Shown piece by piece: positions 18,332 to 26,353 of a stretch of 43,914 nt of DNA; position 1 is the first letter of the stretch, and the number at the start of each line of letters is the position of its first letter. Position numbers and translations under genes: made by a program. The notes beneath the pieces were generated by a model that worked only from the letters and a program-made list of their open reading frames with translations, was not told the DNA's origin and ran no database searches. Source of the DNA: Mageeibacillus sp. UBA6980 (GTDB lineage Bacteria; Bacillota; Clostridia; Saccharofermentanales; Saccharofermentanaceae); contig DJYK01000023.1 in the NCBI GenBank assembly GCA_002450095.1, positions 1-43,914 on the forward strand, written 5' to 3'.

Positions 18332-19439
18332 GATAATCCATGAAATTATTCTTATTCTCGAGTGCGGTCGTTGTCGGACGACCGAGGTCTTCTCTGGCGC
18401 CGATGGAACACTTGACCTCGATCAATGAGAGTTCGTTTCTTTCTTTTGCAGCCTGAAGTTCTTTATCAAGATCTTCGAAATTATCAACACATACGGCATT
18501 GGGATAACCGCAGGCTTTGGCGATCATAACAAGATCGATCTGACCTGCGACAGTCGGCATGCCTCCGACCGTCTCGTGAGCGGCATTGTTGATGACAACA
18601 TGAACAACATTTTGAGGCTTGTTCGCACCCATTACGGCCATCGCTCCCATATGCATCAGCACGGCGCCGTCGCCGTCAACACACCAAATCTTCTGATCGG
18701 GCTTATTGATCGCGACTCCGAGAGCAATCGAGGAACTGTGCCCCATCGAACCCACCGTCAGGAAGTCGTACTTGTGGCTCTGTCCGTTCGCTTCCCTCGT
18801 CTCGAAAAGCTCGCGGCTCGCCTTTCCCGTCGTGCTAATGACAGGGTCCTCCCCGGATACCTTAACGATATGCTGAATGATCTGTTCCCTTACCATCTGA
18901 TTGTCGTTTCCGTACTCGACCTTCGGAGCATCAGTCAACGCTCCCTTACGGATCACGAATGCAACATCCTTACCGGATGAGAGGATAGTCCTATATTCTT
19001 CCATCTTCGCTCTCATCTCGTCTTCGGTCGTATCCTTGCCGATAACAAAAGAAGCGATATCCATATCCTCGAGAAGCTTCAGCGTAACTTCTCCCTGATA
19101 GATATGCTGAGGCTCATCGTGTATGCCCGGCTCACCTCTCCACCCGACGACAAATACCACGGGTATCGCATATACCTTGTCGTTCAATAACGAGGCAACG
19201 GGATTGATGATATTACCTTCTCCGCTGTTCTGCATATAGACGACAGGAACCTTTCCCGTCGCCAGATGGTATCCTGCGGCAAGCGCCGTGCAGTTACCCT
19301 CGTTGGCGGCTATCACATGATGTTTCGGATCGATCCCGTATCTGTCCATAAGGTAATTACAGAGCGCCTTTAACTGGGAATCCGGAACGCCGGTATAGAA
19401 ATCAGATCCAATGATATTAACAAAGCTTTCTACTTTCAC
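18318..19439 (-). CDS. aepY: Phosphonopyruvate decarboxylase
   Basis: The 373-residue thiamine-diphosphate enzyme decarboxylates phosphonopyruvate to phosphonoacetaldehyde, the step that makes phosphonate synthesis irreversible. The N-terminal pyrimidine-binding half shows FYTGVPDS, AANEGNCTALAAGY and QNSGEGN. The C-terminal half has the ThDP motif from GDGAVLMHMGAM to VVINNAAHETVGG. It starts with GTG directly after the stop of the cytidylyltransferase gene (TAAGTG, no gap), with AGGAGG inside the end of that gene. It is the last gene of the four-gene phosphonate operon. Confidence 0.93.
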   Translation of the reverse strand: MKVESFVNIIGSDFYTGVPDSQLKALCNYLMDRYGIDPKHHVIAANEGNCTALAAGYHLATGKVPVVYMQNSGEGNIINPVASLLNDKVYAIPVVFVVGWRGEPGIHDEPQHIYQGEVTLKLLEDMDIASFVIGKDTTEDEMRAKMEEYRTILSSGKDVAFVIRKGALTDAPKVEYGNDNQMVREQIIQHIVKVSGEDPVISTTGKASRELFETREANGQSHKYDFLTVGSMGHSSSIALGVAINKPDQKIWCVDGDGAVLMHMGAMAVMGANKPQNVVHVVINNAAHETVGGMPTVAGQIDLVMIAKACGYPNAVCVDNFEDLDKELQAAKERNELSLIEVKCSIGAREDLGRPTTTALENKNNFMDYLKSL

Positions 19440-20153
19440 TTATATTTCCTCCTTATACGACTCATCGATCGAAGAGAGTTCTTCAACCGTATCGATCTCG
19501 GTTATCTGTCCTTCTTCTATCGGGTGTACGATAAGATCCAACGCATCGAGATTATCGTTTACGACATCATCCCAGAAGAGAGTCTCGAATCCGGGCTTAC
19601 CGTATGTGTCCTTTATAAGCTTCCCGAGAAGTCTCGCATCGTCTTTTCTTAACCATGCTACACCGACCATATTGTAACGGTCATCTCCGACTTTACCTAC
19701 CCTCGTGATTCTTCCCGTCTCATTGACATCGAACACCCAGTCATCGGAATGACCCTTAATCATCTTGCCGAAGTAGCACGAGTGAGTAAGATCACAAAGT
19801 AGCATCGAAGGGTCGCTAATATACAGATCCGCTTCGCAGATAAAGCAGTCGCCTTCGATATTAAGAAGATTGTCAGAGACCGCATATATCGACGATATAT
19901 TGTTAACGGTCTCATAGTCTTCGTTCTTAACAACTTTGAGTCCCTCGTATTTTCCCTCGAGGTATTTAAACTGATCTCCGAGATAACCGGTTACGACTAT
20001 GAAACGCCTCACTCCGCGCTTAATGAGACTCGCTATTACAGTCTCTATCATAGGAGTTCCGTGAACCTTTACAAGAGGCTTGGGAGTTGTATCGGTAAGA
20101 GGTCTCATCCTTGTTCCGAGACCGGCAGCCATAAGTATCGCAGTCTCGTTCAT
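19440..20153 (-). CDS. Nucleotidyltransferase, probable 2-aminoethylphosphonate cytidylyltransferase (PntC-like)
   Basis: This 237-residue sugar-nucleotidyltransferase-fold protein opens with the signature LMAAGLGTRMRPLTDTTPKP and VHGTPM. It also carries the acidic segment CEADLYIS and the NISSIY block seen in LicC/PntC cytidylyltransferases. Placed between the AEP transaminase and aepY, it most likely converts 2-aminoethylphosphonate and CTP to CMP-AEP. A phosphocholine-type LicC role is the alternative. The start at 20153 is preferred because GAGG lies 6 bp upstream and 1 bp separates it from the transaminase stop; an in-frame ATG at 20165 has poorer spacing. Confidence 0.8.
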   Translation of the reverse strand: MNETAILMAAGLGTRMRPLTDTTPKPLVKVHGTPMIETVIASLIKRGVRRFIVVTGYLGDQFKYLEGKYEGLKVVKNEDYETVNNISSIYAVSDNLLNIEGDCFICEADLYISDPSMLLCDLTHSCYFGKMIKGHSDDWVFDVNETGRITRVGKVGDDRYNMVGVAWLRKDDARLLGKLIKDTYGKPGFETLFWDDVVNDNLDALDLIVHPIEEGQITEIDTVEELSSIDESYKEEI

Positions 20154-20154
20154 C

Positions 20155-21282
20155 TCACGCCTCATACCTTACGGGAACACTTATGTCATAATGATCCAAT
20201 GCTTCTTCAAACACTTTCCAAAAGCCTACGATATCAGGAGCATCTATGGCGCCCAATGCACACAATCTGAATGTTCCCTGACTCTCGATCTTGCCGGGGT
20301 AGATCGTATACCCTCTCTCATAGCAGTAATCATGGACCTTATCAAAATCCCAGTTCTGATCATCCGGGTATCTTACACAGGATACGAGTCCCGACTGTAC
20401 ATCGCGGGAGAGCATCTCCTTTAAGCCGAGTCTCTCCTCGCCCTTATGTATCGCTTCCATAATGCGCTGATGCCTTGCCCACTTTGCTTCTTCGCCCTCT
20501 TCAAAGTACTCGATCAGAGCCTGCTTCGCGGCATATATCGTCTGCACCGGAGGAGTGAAGTGCATCTGTCCCGTTCTCTCGAAAAAATCGTATTGCATAT
20601 AGAGATTGCAGTAATACGAACGCTTCGGAAAATCCTTACTCTTCTCGATCAGACTCTTCTTTCCTATGACAAAAGAAAGTCCGGTCATACCCATGATCCC
20701 CTTCTGTGCAGAAGCCATACAGAAGTCGATATTATCCTCATATACATTGATCGGGATCATCGCATAAGACGAAGTCGTATCAGTTATGAAGAACGCATTA
20801 TACCGGTGAGCGAGAGCTCCGACTTCACTTATAGGATTAAGAAGTCCGCTTCCGGTCTCGTGATGAGTCATATATACATATCCGATATCGCGGTTCCTCT
20901 TTAAGGTCATCTCGATGATATCAAGTTCCGGACTTTTATCGAGAGGCATCTTAAGATCGATAAACGGCAGCCCGTAATAAGTCAGGACTTCGACCGCACG
21001 ACTGCTGTATGATCCGTTATTGATCACGAGGGCCTTCTTACCCTCGGCAAGAAGCGAATTGAGGACTACGTCTATGCAGATAGTTCCCGACCCGCAGAAA
21101 AGTACGGAAGTATAATCGTCGCCTCCGTGAACTATCTTCACAAGATCTTCTCTCATCGGAGCCATGATCGACTGGAATTCCTTCTCCCTCGGGCAGATGT
21201 CAGGTACGATCTGAGCCGCCTTTACCGTATCCGTCGTCGTCGACGGGCCGGGGTTAAGCAGTATATTTCTTTTAATATCCAT
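20155..21282 (-). CDS. aepZ: 2-aminoethylphosphonate:pyruvate transaminase
   Basis: The 375-residue class-V PLP aminotransferase matches PhnW/AepZ. Landmarks are LLNPGPSTTTDTVK (8-21), CGSGT, THHETGSGLLNP (139-150), FFITDTTSSY, and the PLP lysine in SAQKGIMG (Lys194). In degradation PhnW makes phosphonoacetaldehyde from AEP. Here, next to PEP mutase and phosphonopyruvate decarboxylase, it should run in reverse to make AEP. The start at 21282 follows AAAGGACG by 7 bp and lies 16 bp after the aepX stop. Confidence 0.92.
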   Translation of the reverse strand: MDIKRNILLNPGPSTTTDTVKAAQIVPDICPREKEFQSIMAPMREDLVKIVHGGDDYTSVLFCGSGTICIDVVLNSLLAEGKKALVINNGSYSSRAVEVLTYYGLPFIDLKMPLDKSPELDIIEMTLKRNRDIGYVYMTHHETGSGLLNPISEVGALAHRYNAFFITDTTSSYAMIPINVYEDNIDFCMASAQKGIMGMTGLSFVIGKKSLIEKSKDFPKRSYYCNLYMQYDFFERTGQMHFTPPVQTIYAAKQALIEYFEEGEEAKWARHQRIMEAIHKGEERLGLKEMLSRDVQSGLVSCVRYPDDQNWDFDKVHDYCYERGYTIYPGKIESQGTFRLCALGAIDAPDIVGFWKVFEEALDHYDISVPVRYEA

Positions 21283-21298
21283 CAGTGAACGTCCTTTC

Positions 21299-22597
21299 TC
21301 ATATCTCATCTATGAGAGTAATTATCTTCTTTATCGACATAAGCTGATCATCGGCTTCCTTTGCACGGTGATACTTCAGGATAGTCTCCGCCGTCTTCTG
21401 CATCGCGGGAAAAGCCGCGCGTGTCAGCTGATTGGCATATATAACGATATTCACGCCGTGATCCGCGAGTTCGGATTCGGTTATCGTGTTAAAGCTCGTC
21501 GGAACTACGACTATCGGAGTATCCTTATCCTCCGCTCTGAACCTGTCACAGAACTCAAGGATCTCATCGGGTTCCTTTCTTCTGCTGTGGATCATTATCC
21601 CGTCTGCTCCCGCCTTTACAAAAGCGCGTGCGCGCATAAGAGCATCTTCCATTCCCTGCTCGAGTATGAGGCTCTCGATCCTCGCAATTATCATGAAGTC
21701 GTCAGTGAGCTGCGCCTTCTTGCCGGCAGCGATCTTCTCCGAGAATTCTTCTATCGAAGCCTGCGTCTGCTTTACTTCCGTTCCGAAAAGGCTGTTTTTC
21801 TTAAGACCGGTCTTATCCTCGATGATGACGGCCGACACTCCGAGTCGTTCAAGAGTCCTTACCGTATACACGAAGTGTTCGGTAAGTCCTCCGGTGTCTC
21901 CGTCAAATATGATCGGCTTTGTCGTAACTTCCGTAATGTCCTCTATCGTGCGGAATCGTGATGTCATGTCGACGAGCTCGATGTCGGGTTTGCCTTTCGC
22001 CGTGCTGTCGCAAAGTGAACTTATCCACATCGCATCGAACTGATCGAGCTTACCGTTCTCCCCCTCTATAACCGTCTTCTCGACCAGAAGTCCGGTAAGA
22101 CCGGAATGAGCTTCCATAGCCTTTACTATAGGTGTCAAAGAAATGAGCTGTCTTAATCTTTTACGTCTGTATTCCGGCATCGAGAGCTTCTCTTTAAGCT
22201 GAAGATCGATCCTTCTGACCTCTTCGTTATAAGTATAAGGAATATCGATAACCTGTCCGCCGTATGACTCGAGCAAAGAAACAACGTGGCTTCTTATCAC
22301 GGATTCTGCACCAGAAAGCCAGTTATCGCCGTGAATGACATAATCCGGATGAATGCTCTCGATAACATCATCGTAAAGCATCTCATTTTGCATTACGACA
22401 GAATCCACACCGTCGATCATGCCGTACATCTTGATCCTCTCATCTTCGGGAATCGTCGTAAAACGGTTATAGCGGATCGCGGCCTTGTCACTCAGACAGC
22501 CGACTATGACCTTGCCGAGCTTTCTCGCCTCATTTATTATATTCAAATGTCCTGCATGGATAACGTCGGTACAAAAACATGTATAAACAGTTTTCAT
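21299..22597 (-). CDS. aepX: Phosphoenolpyruvate mutase fused to an N-terminal cytidylyltransferase-like domain
   Basis: The 432-residue protein has two parts. Residues 1-135 are a nucleotidyltransferase of the TagD/GCT type, with HAGH at 14-17 and the later TTIPEDERIKM segment. Residues 147-425 are PEP mutase, with FDGDTGG (231-237) and the diagnostic EDKxxxKxNS motif complete (E260 to S269). PEP mutase rearranges phosphoenolpyruvate to phosphonopyruvate, creating the C-P bond. The layout matches the two-domain Fom1 protein of fosfomycin synthesis, whose first domain adds CMP to a phosphonate. The start at 22597 has AAAGGAAG upstream; a longer frame to 22630 lacks one. It leads the operon. 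Confidence 0.92.
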   Translation of the reverse strand: MKTVYTCFCTDVIHAGHLNIINEARKLGKVIVGCLSDKAAIRYNRFTTIPEDERIKMYGMIDGVDSVVMQNEMLYDDVIESIHPDYVIHGDNWLSGAESVIRSHVVSLLESYGGQVIDIPYTYNEEVRRIDLQLKEKLSMPEYRRKRLRQLISLTPIVKAMEAHSGLTGLLVEKTVIEGENGKLDQFDAMWISSLCDSTAKGKPDIELVDMTSRFRTIEDITEVTTKPIIFDGDTGGLTEHFVYTVRTLERLGVSAVIIEDKTGLKKNSLFGTEVKQTQASIEEFSEKIAAGKKAQLTDDFMIIARIESLILEQGMEDALMRARAFVKAGADGIMIHSRRKEPDEILEFCDRFRAEDKDTPIVVVPTSFNTITESELADHGVNIVIYANQLTRAAFPAMQKTAETILKYHRAKEADDQLMSIKKIITLIDEI

Positions 22598-22638
22598 TAA
22601 TGAATTCTTCCTTTGCTGAAACAGACTCACAATTAACT

Positions 22639-22647
22639 ATTATACCA
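22639..22647 (-). promoter_or_regulatory. Extended -10 promoter for the phosphonate operon
   Basis: The minus strand reads TGGTATAAT, an extended -10 with a perfect TATAAT. It lies about 40 bp upstream of the aepX start. The -35 region (TATTTT at 17 bp) is weak, as is usual with extended -10 promoters. Assigned by eye. Confidence 0.55.
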
Positions 22648-22668
22648 TTACATCGTTAACAAAAATAT

Positions 22669-22697
22669 TTGTAAATCAATAAGTACTTTTGTATATT
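22669..22697 (+). promoter_or_regulatory. Candidate promoter for the desaturase/reductase operon
   Basis: TTGTAA (22669-22674) and TATATT (22692-22697) are 17 bp apart in an AT-rich stretch, about 50 bp before the TTG start at 22750. It is divergent from the phosphonate promoter. Assigned by eye. Confidence 0.45.
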
Positions 22698-22749
22698 TTT
22701 ATTAGATATTAACCCTGTCGAATGTCGTTAAAAAAAGGGGGGATCTTTC

Positions 22750-24291
22750 TTGAATTCAAAATATGATCTTATCGTTATCGGAGCCGGAAACGGCGGATTG
22801 ATGACAGCATGCCGTGCATCGCGAATGGGTCTTAAGACACTCGTCATAGAACGTCACAATCTGCCCGGCGGCGCGGCCACGAGTTTTGTAAGAGGAAGGT
22901 TCGAATTCGATGCCTCATTACACGAGATCCCGGACTTCGGTGAAGGCGAATCAAGAGGCGAATTAGGCAGGCTTTTTGATGAGCTCGGGATCAAGGTCGA
23001 GATGCTCCCGATAAAGGACGCTTTCCGATACATCGTTCAAAAGGACGGGGAGCGCACTCTCGATGTTACATTCCCTCACGGGAAAGACAAGGTCATGAAG
23101 CTCATATCGGATATCTGTCCCGATGATATCGATGCGATGGAAAGGTTTTTCGCGGCATATAAAGACATGGCCGAGGGACTCGATTACTGGGGCTCGACAA
23201 GAGGCAATCCGGATCCCGAAGTACTGAGAACAAAGCATCAGAATTTCATGAAGATCATGTCGATGTCTGCCGGTGAATTCTTCAGATCCATAGGGATGAG
23301 TCAGAAGTGCATCGATATAATGTCCGCATACTGGCCTTATCAGGGAACTGATATAGACACGGTAGATGCGAGCCGCTATATCCTTATGGTATACGGATAC
23401 TTCGTAAACGGCGCATATATCCCGAAGATGAGATCCCATCAGTTGACCGTCGCGATCGTAGAGCGCGCAAGGCAGTTAGGTTGCGAGTTCCTTTACGACA
23501 CGGAAGTTACCAAGGTTCTTACAAAGAACGGAGCAGTATGCGGAGTTCAGGTGAAAGACGGCAGGATATTCGAAACGACTGCGATAGCATCCAACGCCTT
23601 CCCCGAGATCGTCTACGGAAAATTACTCGACGACAGATCTCTGGTCCCCAAGTACGAGATCAAAAAGATCAACGCACGTAAGTACGGGTTCAGAGCATTC
23701 TCTGTATATCTCGGACTCGATGCTCCTCCCGATGAGATCGGCATCAAGGATTACACTCTGTTCATAAGCACGACCAAGGATTCCCGTGTCCTCTGCGACT
23801 GTGCCGTAAAAAGAGATATGGATGAATACGCTCTCGATGTCTGCTGTCTTAATATTGCGAATCCGGACTGCACTCCCGAAGGTACGACGATGATGGTCCT
23901 CACGATCTCATATACCGCCGACGCATGGGCAGATGTTAAGGAAGAAGATTACGTAAAGATCAAAAGAGAAGTCGCTTCCAAATTGATCGACGATCTCGAG
24001 GAGATAATGGGCTATAAGATCAAAGAACACATCGAGGAGATTGAGATCGCAAGTCCCGTGACCTTCGCCAGATACATGGGATCTCCTCAGGGATCGATCT
24101 ACGGATACAGTTCGGAGAAGTGGGACGGAATGAGTTCACGAACCGTAGCAGCAGGTTCGGAGAGGACGATCCCGGGACTGTTCTTCGTAGGAGGTCACGG
24201 TTCATCCCTGTCAGGATACTTCCCTACCTACACCGGCGGAAACCGCACCGGATACCAAATCTTAGGATATGTAATGGGAGGTGGAAACTGA
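22750..24291 (+). CDS. FAD-dependent phytoene desaturase/retinol saturase-like oxidoreductase
   Basis: The 513-residue flavoprotein begins with a Rossmann FAD site (VIGAGNGGLMTACRASRMG, then VIERHNLPGG) and ends with the second FAD contact region (FFVGGHGSSLSGYFPTYTGG). That is the plan of CrtI-like desaturases and all-trans-retinol saturases. It starts with TTG after a run of six G that serves as ribosome site; no in-frame ATG is nearby. The next gene overlaps by one base (TGATG), which strongly couples it to the iron-sulfur reductase. No carotenoid genes are present, so the substrate is unknown; a lipid or polyprenyl compound is possible. Confidence 0.8.
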   Translation: MNSKYDLIVIGAGNGGLMTACRASRMGLKTLVIERHNLPGGAATSFVRGRFEFDASLHEIPDFGEGESRGELGRLFDELGIKVEMLPIKDAFRYIVQKDGERTLDVTFPHGKDKVMKLISDICPDDIDAMERFFAAYKDMAEGLDYWGSTRGNPDPEVLRTKHQNFMKIMSMSAGEFFRSIGMSQKCIDIMSAYWPYQGTDIDTVDASRYILMVYGYFVNGAYIPKMRSHQLTVAIVERARQLGCEFLYDTEVTKVLTKNGAVCGVQVKDGRIFETTAIASNAFPEIVYGKLLDDRSLVPKYEIKKINARKYGFRAFSVYLGLDAPPDEIGIKDYTLFISTTKDSRVLCDCAVKRDMDEYALDVCCLNIANPDCTPEGTTMMVLTISYTADAWADVKEEDYVKIKREVASKLIDDLEEIMGYKIKEHIEEIEIASPVTFARYMGSPQGSIYGYSSEKWDGMSSRTVAAGSERTIPGLFFVGGHGSSLSGYFPTYTGGNRTGYQILGYVMGGGN

Positions 24292-26057
24292 TGGATAATA
24301 AAGAATACCTCACAGGGGTCTCGGCCGATCAGTTTAACGAGATAATTCCAAGAAGAAGAGCGATCATTGAGAAGGCATCCGATGAGATGCCGAGATACGA
24401 ATATAATGCGAACATTCTCGCACGTGATCTTCACCCCGATGTTCAGTACGTCAAGGTCGAATCGATAACCGAATTAAACGGAGCAAAACTGTATACTCTT
24501 GTCCCCGATACTTCAAAAGGGACCGAGAAATTAGCATACTACCGCGCAGGTCAGTATATCTCATTAAGGCTTAAGATCGGCGATTCGATACTTACGAGAG
24601 CATATTCCCTATGCTCCTCACCTTCCGAAGCGCTTAAAGGCAGCTATCAGATCGTTGTTAAGACCATGCCGAACGGCTTCGCTTCGTCCTATATCAACAG
24701 CGAGTTCAAGGTCGGGACCTCCTTGGAAATATCCGGACCGTCAGGCTTCTTCTGTTACGAGCCTTTGAGGGATAAGAAGACAGTGATCGGTATTGCCGGA
24801 GGAAGCGGGATCGCCCCATTTATGTCACTTGCAAAGGCTGTCGTTGACGGTACCGAAGATCTTGAATTGATACTTCTCTACGGCAGCAAGACCGAAGCGG
24901 AGATACTCTTTAAGGACGAACTTAAGGACCTCGAAGAAAGATCCGAAGGAAAGATACGTGTAGTACACGTTCTGTCCGACGAGAAGAAGGACGGATACGA
25001 GAACGGATTTATAACATCGGAACTCATATCGAAGTATGCTCCCGACTCCTACTCCGTATTCGTCTGCGGCTCACAGGGTATGTACGATTATATCGAGGGC
25101 GAGACGAACAAACTCGGACTTCCCCGAAGACTTGTAAGATTTGACGCTTACGGAGAATACAGATTAGGAGCAAGAGATGAATCGTATATCCGGGACAGCG
25201 CCGATAAGACTTTCAACATCACGGTTGTAACTAACGACGGTGTCACAAGAGAAGTTCCCGCCAAAGGCAACGAATCGATCCTTGTGGCACTCGAGAGAGC
25301 CGGTATCAAGGCTCCGAGCAAATGCAGAAGCGGCGAATGCGGTTTCTGCAGATCCAAACTTGCTTCAGGTGAGGTCTATACACCTGAAAAGACAGAAAGA
25401 AGAAGGCAGTACGATGCCGTATCCGGATACATCCATCCCTGCTGTTCTTTCCCCTTATCAGACTGTAAGATCCTTATAAACTATGAAGAACCTCAAATTG
25501 AAAGGAAGGTAAAGGACATGAAGAAAAAAGAACGCACAATGGGATTGGTTATGTCGATAATCATATCGGCTGCTATGGGTGCACTCGCGGCATTCCTTGT
25601 TCTCAAGACTAATCCTCAGGCGGCAGGCAGCGCACCGGTACCGATGATGTACATCTCCAACATCCTGGTATCAGTGATCATCGGAGTGATCGTAGCTCTC
25701 GTTATACCTTTGGGCAAACTCGGAAGAGGACTGGCAGCAAAGGCAAACGCCAATCCGCCGAGCATGAAGTTTACACTTCTCAATGCACTTCCTCTCTCCA
25801 TCGGAAATACGATCATCGTAAGTTTCTTCTGCAGTCTCTTCGGTGTATTCATGGGCAGAAGAGGAGCACCCGCAGAAGCACTCGCGCACATGCCTCCCTT
25901 CTTCGTTATGTGGTTCGGAAGCTGGCTGAGACTCCTTCTCCCGACACTGATATTGAGCTATGTGCTCGCAGTAGTCCTCTCACCTATCGTTTCACAGGCT
26001 GTAGGTATCGCAGATGCAGGCGCCGAAGTAGGAAGAGCTTCGTCCGGCAAAGACTGA
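24291..26057 (+). CDS. Ferredoxin reductase/2Fe-2S protein fused to a four-helix membrane domain
   Basis: The 588-residue protein has three parts. Residues 45-290 are a ferredoxin-NADP reductase-type module with the FAD motif RAYSLCSS (103-110) and the NAD motif GIAGGSGIAPF (167-177). Residues 305-400 are a plant-type [2Fe-2S] ferredoxin with C345, C350, C353 and C384 or C385. Residues 410-588 carry about four hydrophobic helices with no recognised family. It should pass electrons from NAD(P)H, probably to the desaturase-like enzyme encoded just upstream, at the membrane. An in-frame ATG at codon 410 has a good ribosome site (GGAAGGTAAAGGAC), so the membrane part may also be made separately. 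A terminator follows. Confidence 0.82.
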   Translation: MDNKEYLTGVSADQFNEIIPRRRAIIEKASDEMPRYEYNANILARDLHPDVQYVKVESITELNGAKLYTLVPDTSKGTEKLAYYRAGQYISLRLKIGDSILTRAYSLCSSPSEALKGSYQIVVKTMPNGFASSYINSEFKVGTSLEISGPSGFFCYEPLRDKKTVIGIAGGSGIAPFMSLAKAVVDGTEDLELILLYGSKTEAEILFKDELKDLEERSEGKIRVVHVLSDEKKDGYENGFITSELISKYAPDSYSVFVCGSQGMYDYIEGETNKLGLPRRLVRFDAYGEYRLGARDESYIRDSADKTFNITVVTNDGVTREVPAKGNESILVALERAGIKAPSKCRSGECGFCRSKLASGEVYTPEKTERRRQYDAVSGYIHPCCSFPLSDCKILINYEEPQIERKVKDMKKKERTMGLVMSIIISAAMGALAAFLVLKTNPQAAGSAPVPMMYISNILVSVIIGVIVALVIPLGKLGRGLAAKANANPPSMKFTLLNALPLSIGNTIIVSFFCSLFGVFMGRRGAPAEALAHMPPFFVMWFGSWLRLLLPTLILSYVLAVVLSPIVSQAVGIADAGAEVGRASSGKD

Positions 26058-26089
26058 TAGATTATAGTTTCTGAATATCTGAACAAAGA

Positions 26090-26131
26090 GCTGTCTTTGA
26101 AGTGCAAGCCGCTTCAAAGGCAGCTTCTTAT
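26090..26131 (+). terminator. Intrinsic terminator of the desaturase/reductase operon
   Basis: A 13-bp stem with one G-U pair (GCTGTCTTTGAAG at 26090-26102 and CTTCAAAGGCAGC at 26112-26124) is followed by TTCTTATAT. It lies 33 bp after the stop codon at 26057. Confidence 0.75.
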
Positions 26132-26151
26132 ATGCCTTCATCAAGCCCCGT

Positions 26152-26220
26152 GCCTCGTAGTGACTGAAATGTTGACCAACTCGTTCGATCAGTCACACTT
26201 TTGGTCACTGAGAGGCTTGT
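26152..26220. repeat. 62-bp tandem intergenic repeat, unit 1
   Basis: The unit proper runs from AGTGACTG at 26159 to 26220, and a second unit begins at 26221. Flanking GCCTC (26152-26156) and GAGGC (26212-26216) extend the inner AGTGAC/GTCACT pair into an imperfect 13-bp inverted repeat. An alternative internal hairpin pairs GTGACTGA with TCAGTCAC. The other copies are at 26221 and 43748. Confidence 0.85.
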
Positions 26221-26270
26221 AGTGACTGAAACGTTGACAGATTCGTTCAGTCAGTCACACTTTTGGTCAC
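26221..26270. repeat. 62-bp tandem intergenic repeat, unit 2 (conserved 50-bp core)
   Basis: The core from AGTGACTG to TTTTGGTCAC matches unit 1 at about 44 of 50 positions by hand count, and similarity fades after 26270. It starts exactly 62 bp after unit 1. Differences cluster in the central loop (ACCAAC versus ACAGAT), leaving the arms intact. Confidence 0.85.
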
Positions 26271-26285
26271 AGGGAGTTATTGCAA

Positions 26286-26328
26286 ATAAAAAACTGCGTC
26301 AAACCGATCATTATCGAATTTGACACAG
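26286..26328 (-). terminator. Intrinsic terminator of the solute-binding lipoprotein gene
   Basis: On the minus strand CTGTGTCAAA (26328-26319) pairs with TTTGACGCAG (26303-26294), with an inner CGAT/ATCG pair, and is followed by a run of six T (TTTTTTAT). It lies 26 bp past the stop of the gene at 26354-28747. Confidence 0.8.
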
Positions 26329-26353
26329 CTTCTTAATTACAGGAACAGAGCGA

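Noticed and set aside
24291..26057. Two separate genes joined by a sequencing error
   Set aside because: The frame is open throughout without a compensating shift; the internal start is recorded as a finding instead.
26159..26270. Possible CRISPR array from the tandem 62-bp units
   Set aside because: The units are adjacent with no unique spacers, only two full units are present, and no cas gene is in the window.
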